From NCBI GenBank assembly GCA_964566965.1, contig CAZMKO010000112.1:1-6411 (forward strand): a stretch of DNA of 6,411 bases. Direction: 5' to 3'. This DNA is from Oleiagrimonas sp964566965 (GTDB lineage Bacteria; Pseudomonadota; Gammaproteobacteria; Xanthomonadales; Rhodanobacteraceae). Positions 6,042 to 6,411 of this stretch are shown one piece after another. The first letter of the stretch is position 1. Each line of letters opens with the position of its first letter. Made by a program: the position numbers and the translations under genes. A model generated the notes under the pieces. The model made no database searches and was not told the DNA's origin. It was given only the letters and a program-made list of their open reading frames with translations.

Positions 6042-6255
6042 GGACGGTGGGCTCCGGATGCGGGCCGTGACCCGGCCCGCAGCGGGCGCCGTCGCAACGG
6101 CACGGCCTGTCCGTCAGGCGTCGTAGCCGCCGTGGCATGGCGCCGGCCGGTCTGGAAACGGCCGTGTCGATGTCGGGGTTGAATGGTACGTGCAGGCATG
6201 TCGGCAAAAAACGGAAGGGATCGAGAGGCCGCGAGTGCTCGGTCTTGCCTGGAGG
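6042..6255 (-). other. gshB-tonB intergenic region (214 nt) with no convincing gene
   Basis: This is the longest gap between two genes in the window. On the minus strand it holds a T6 run (6211-6206) about 45 nt past the gshB stop without a good hairpin before it, and a weak -10-like TACCAT (6188-6183) with only poor -35 matches. A stem-loop lies close to the tonB ribosome site. A 73-codon minus-strand frame (6259-6038) spans the whole gap, but its product is Arg-rich, its third-position GC is clearly lower than in the flanking genes, and I recognise nothing in it. A tonB promoter probably lies here, but I cannot place it with confidence. Confidence 0.45.
6059..6081 (-). promoter_or_regulatory. 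Stem-loop just upstream of the tonB ribosome-binding site
   Basis: An 8-bp inverted repeat (TGCGGGCC at 6059-6066, GGCCCGCA at 6074-6081) with a 7-nt loop ends 3 nt before the GGAG that serves the GTG start of tonB. It could affect access of ribosomes to this weak start. The stem is perfect, but the GC-rich context makes chance stems common, and a regulatory role is inference. Confidence 0.35.
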
Positions 6256-6411
6256 TCACGCCATCGGGGCCCGGCTGTTGGCGCCCACCCGCGCCTCGAT
6301 CACATCGAGCAATTGTCCCGCAATATTGAGCCCGAATTGCGCATCCAGTTCACGGATGCAGGTCGGCGAGGTGACGTTGATCTCGGTGAGCCAGTCGCCG
6401 ATCACGTCCAG
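6256..6411 (-). CDS. gshB: Glutathione synthetase, C-terminal 51 residues (cut by the window edge)
   Basis: The last 51 codons and TGA stop of a minus-strand gene are present; the rest lies beyond the right edge. GshB is a cytosolic ATP-grasp ligase that joins gamma-glutamylcysteine and glycine to make glutathione. The visible tail opens with LDVIGDWLTEINVTSPTCIR, the ATP-grasp metal-binding segment. Its Asp2, Glu10 and Asn12 of the visible part line up with the Mg-ATP ligands Asp273, Glu281 and Asn283 of the E. coli enzyme. It continues with ELDAQFGLNIAGQLLDVIEARV, in shorter pieces ELDAQFGL and AGQLLDVIEA, a typical C-terminus. This stretch falls outside the larger predicted frames because its start is missing. 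It is the first visible member of the gshB-tonB-yqgE-ruvX-pyrB order. Confidence 0.93.
   Translation of the reverse strand: MDVIGDWLTEINVTSPTCIRELDAQFGLNIAGQLLDVIEARVGANSRAPMA

Noticed and set aside
6206..6211. A6 run as the U-tract of a gshB terminator on the minus strand
   Set aside because: I could not find a stable stem immediately before it on the transcript; a T-run alone is not enough.

Overview
This GC-rich window holds chromosomal housekeeping genes of a gammaproteobacterium. Protein features and gene order point to the Lysobacterales (Xanthomonadales), perhaps a Rhodanobacter/Dyella-like member; this placement is inference from gene content and composition, not a database match. 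I see no mobile element, CRISPR array, tRNA or rRNA.

Layout. On the + strand, pilU (21-1175), a type IV pilus retraction ATPase, fills the left end. It converges on a block of minus-strand genes, and a strong symmetrical hairpin with T-runs on both strands (1221-1254) ends transcription from both sides. The minus strand, read in transcription order from the right edge, holds: the last 51 codons of gshB (glutathione synthetase), a 214-nt gap, a TonB-family energy transducer (tonB), yqgE/algH, ruvX/yqgF, pyrB (aspartate carbamoyltransferase catalytic chain), a 99-nt gap with a plausible extended -10 promoter, and a 586-residue lipoprotein of unknown function that ends just before the shared terminator.

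How the genes relate. The order gshB-tonB-algH-ruvX-pyrB near pilU matches the Pseudomonas aeruginosa region where the pilG chemosensory cluster, gshB, tonB3, algH, ruvX, pyrR, pyrB, pyrC' and pilT/pilU lie close together. Here pyrR and the inactive dihydroorotase partner pyrC' are missing, and the unknown lipoprotein sits in that part of the locus. tonB-algH-ruvX-pyrB are tightly packed (53-nt gap, 4-nt overlap, 28-nt gap) with poor Shine-Dalgarno sequences in front of algH and pyrB, which suggests one transcript with translational coupling.

The most interesting items are the uncharacterised lipoprotein, the lone pyrB, the TonB gene tied by synteny to pilus function (with a nine-C tract near its start), and the structured gshB-tonB gap. 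I found no convincing evidence of a wholly new multi-gene system.
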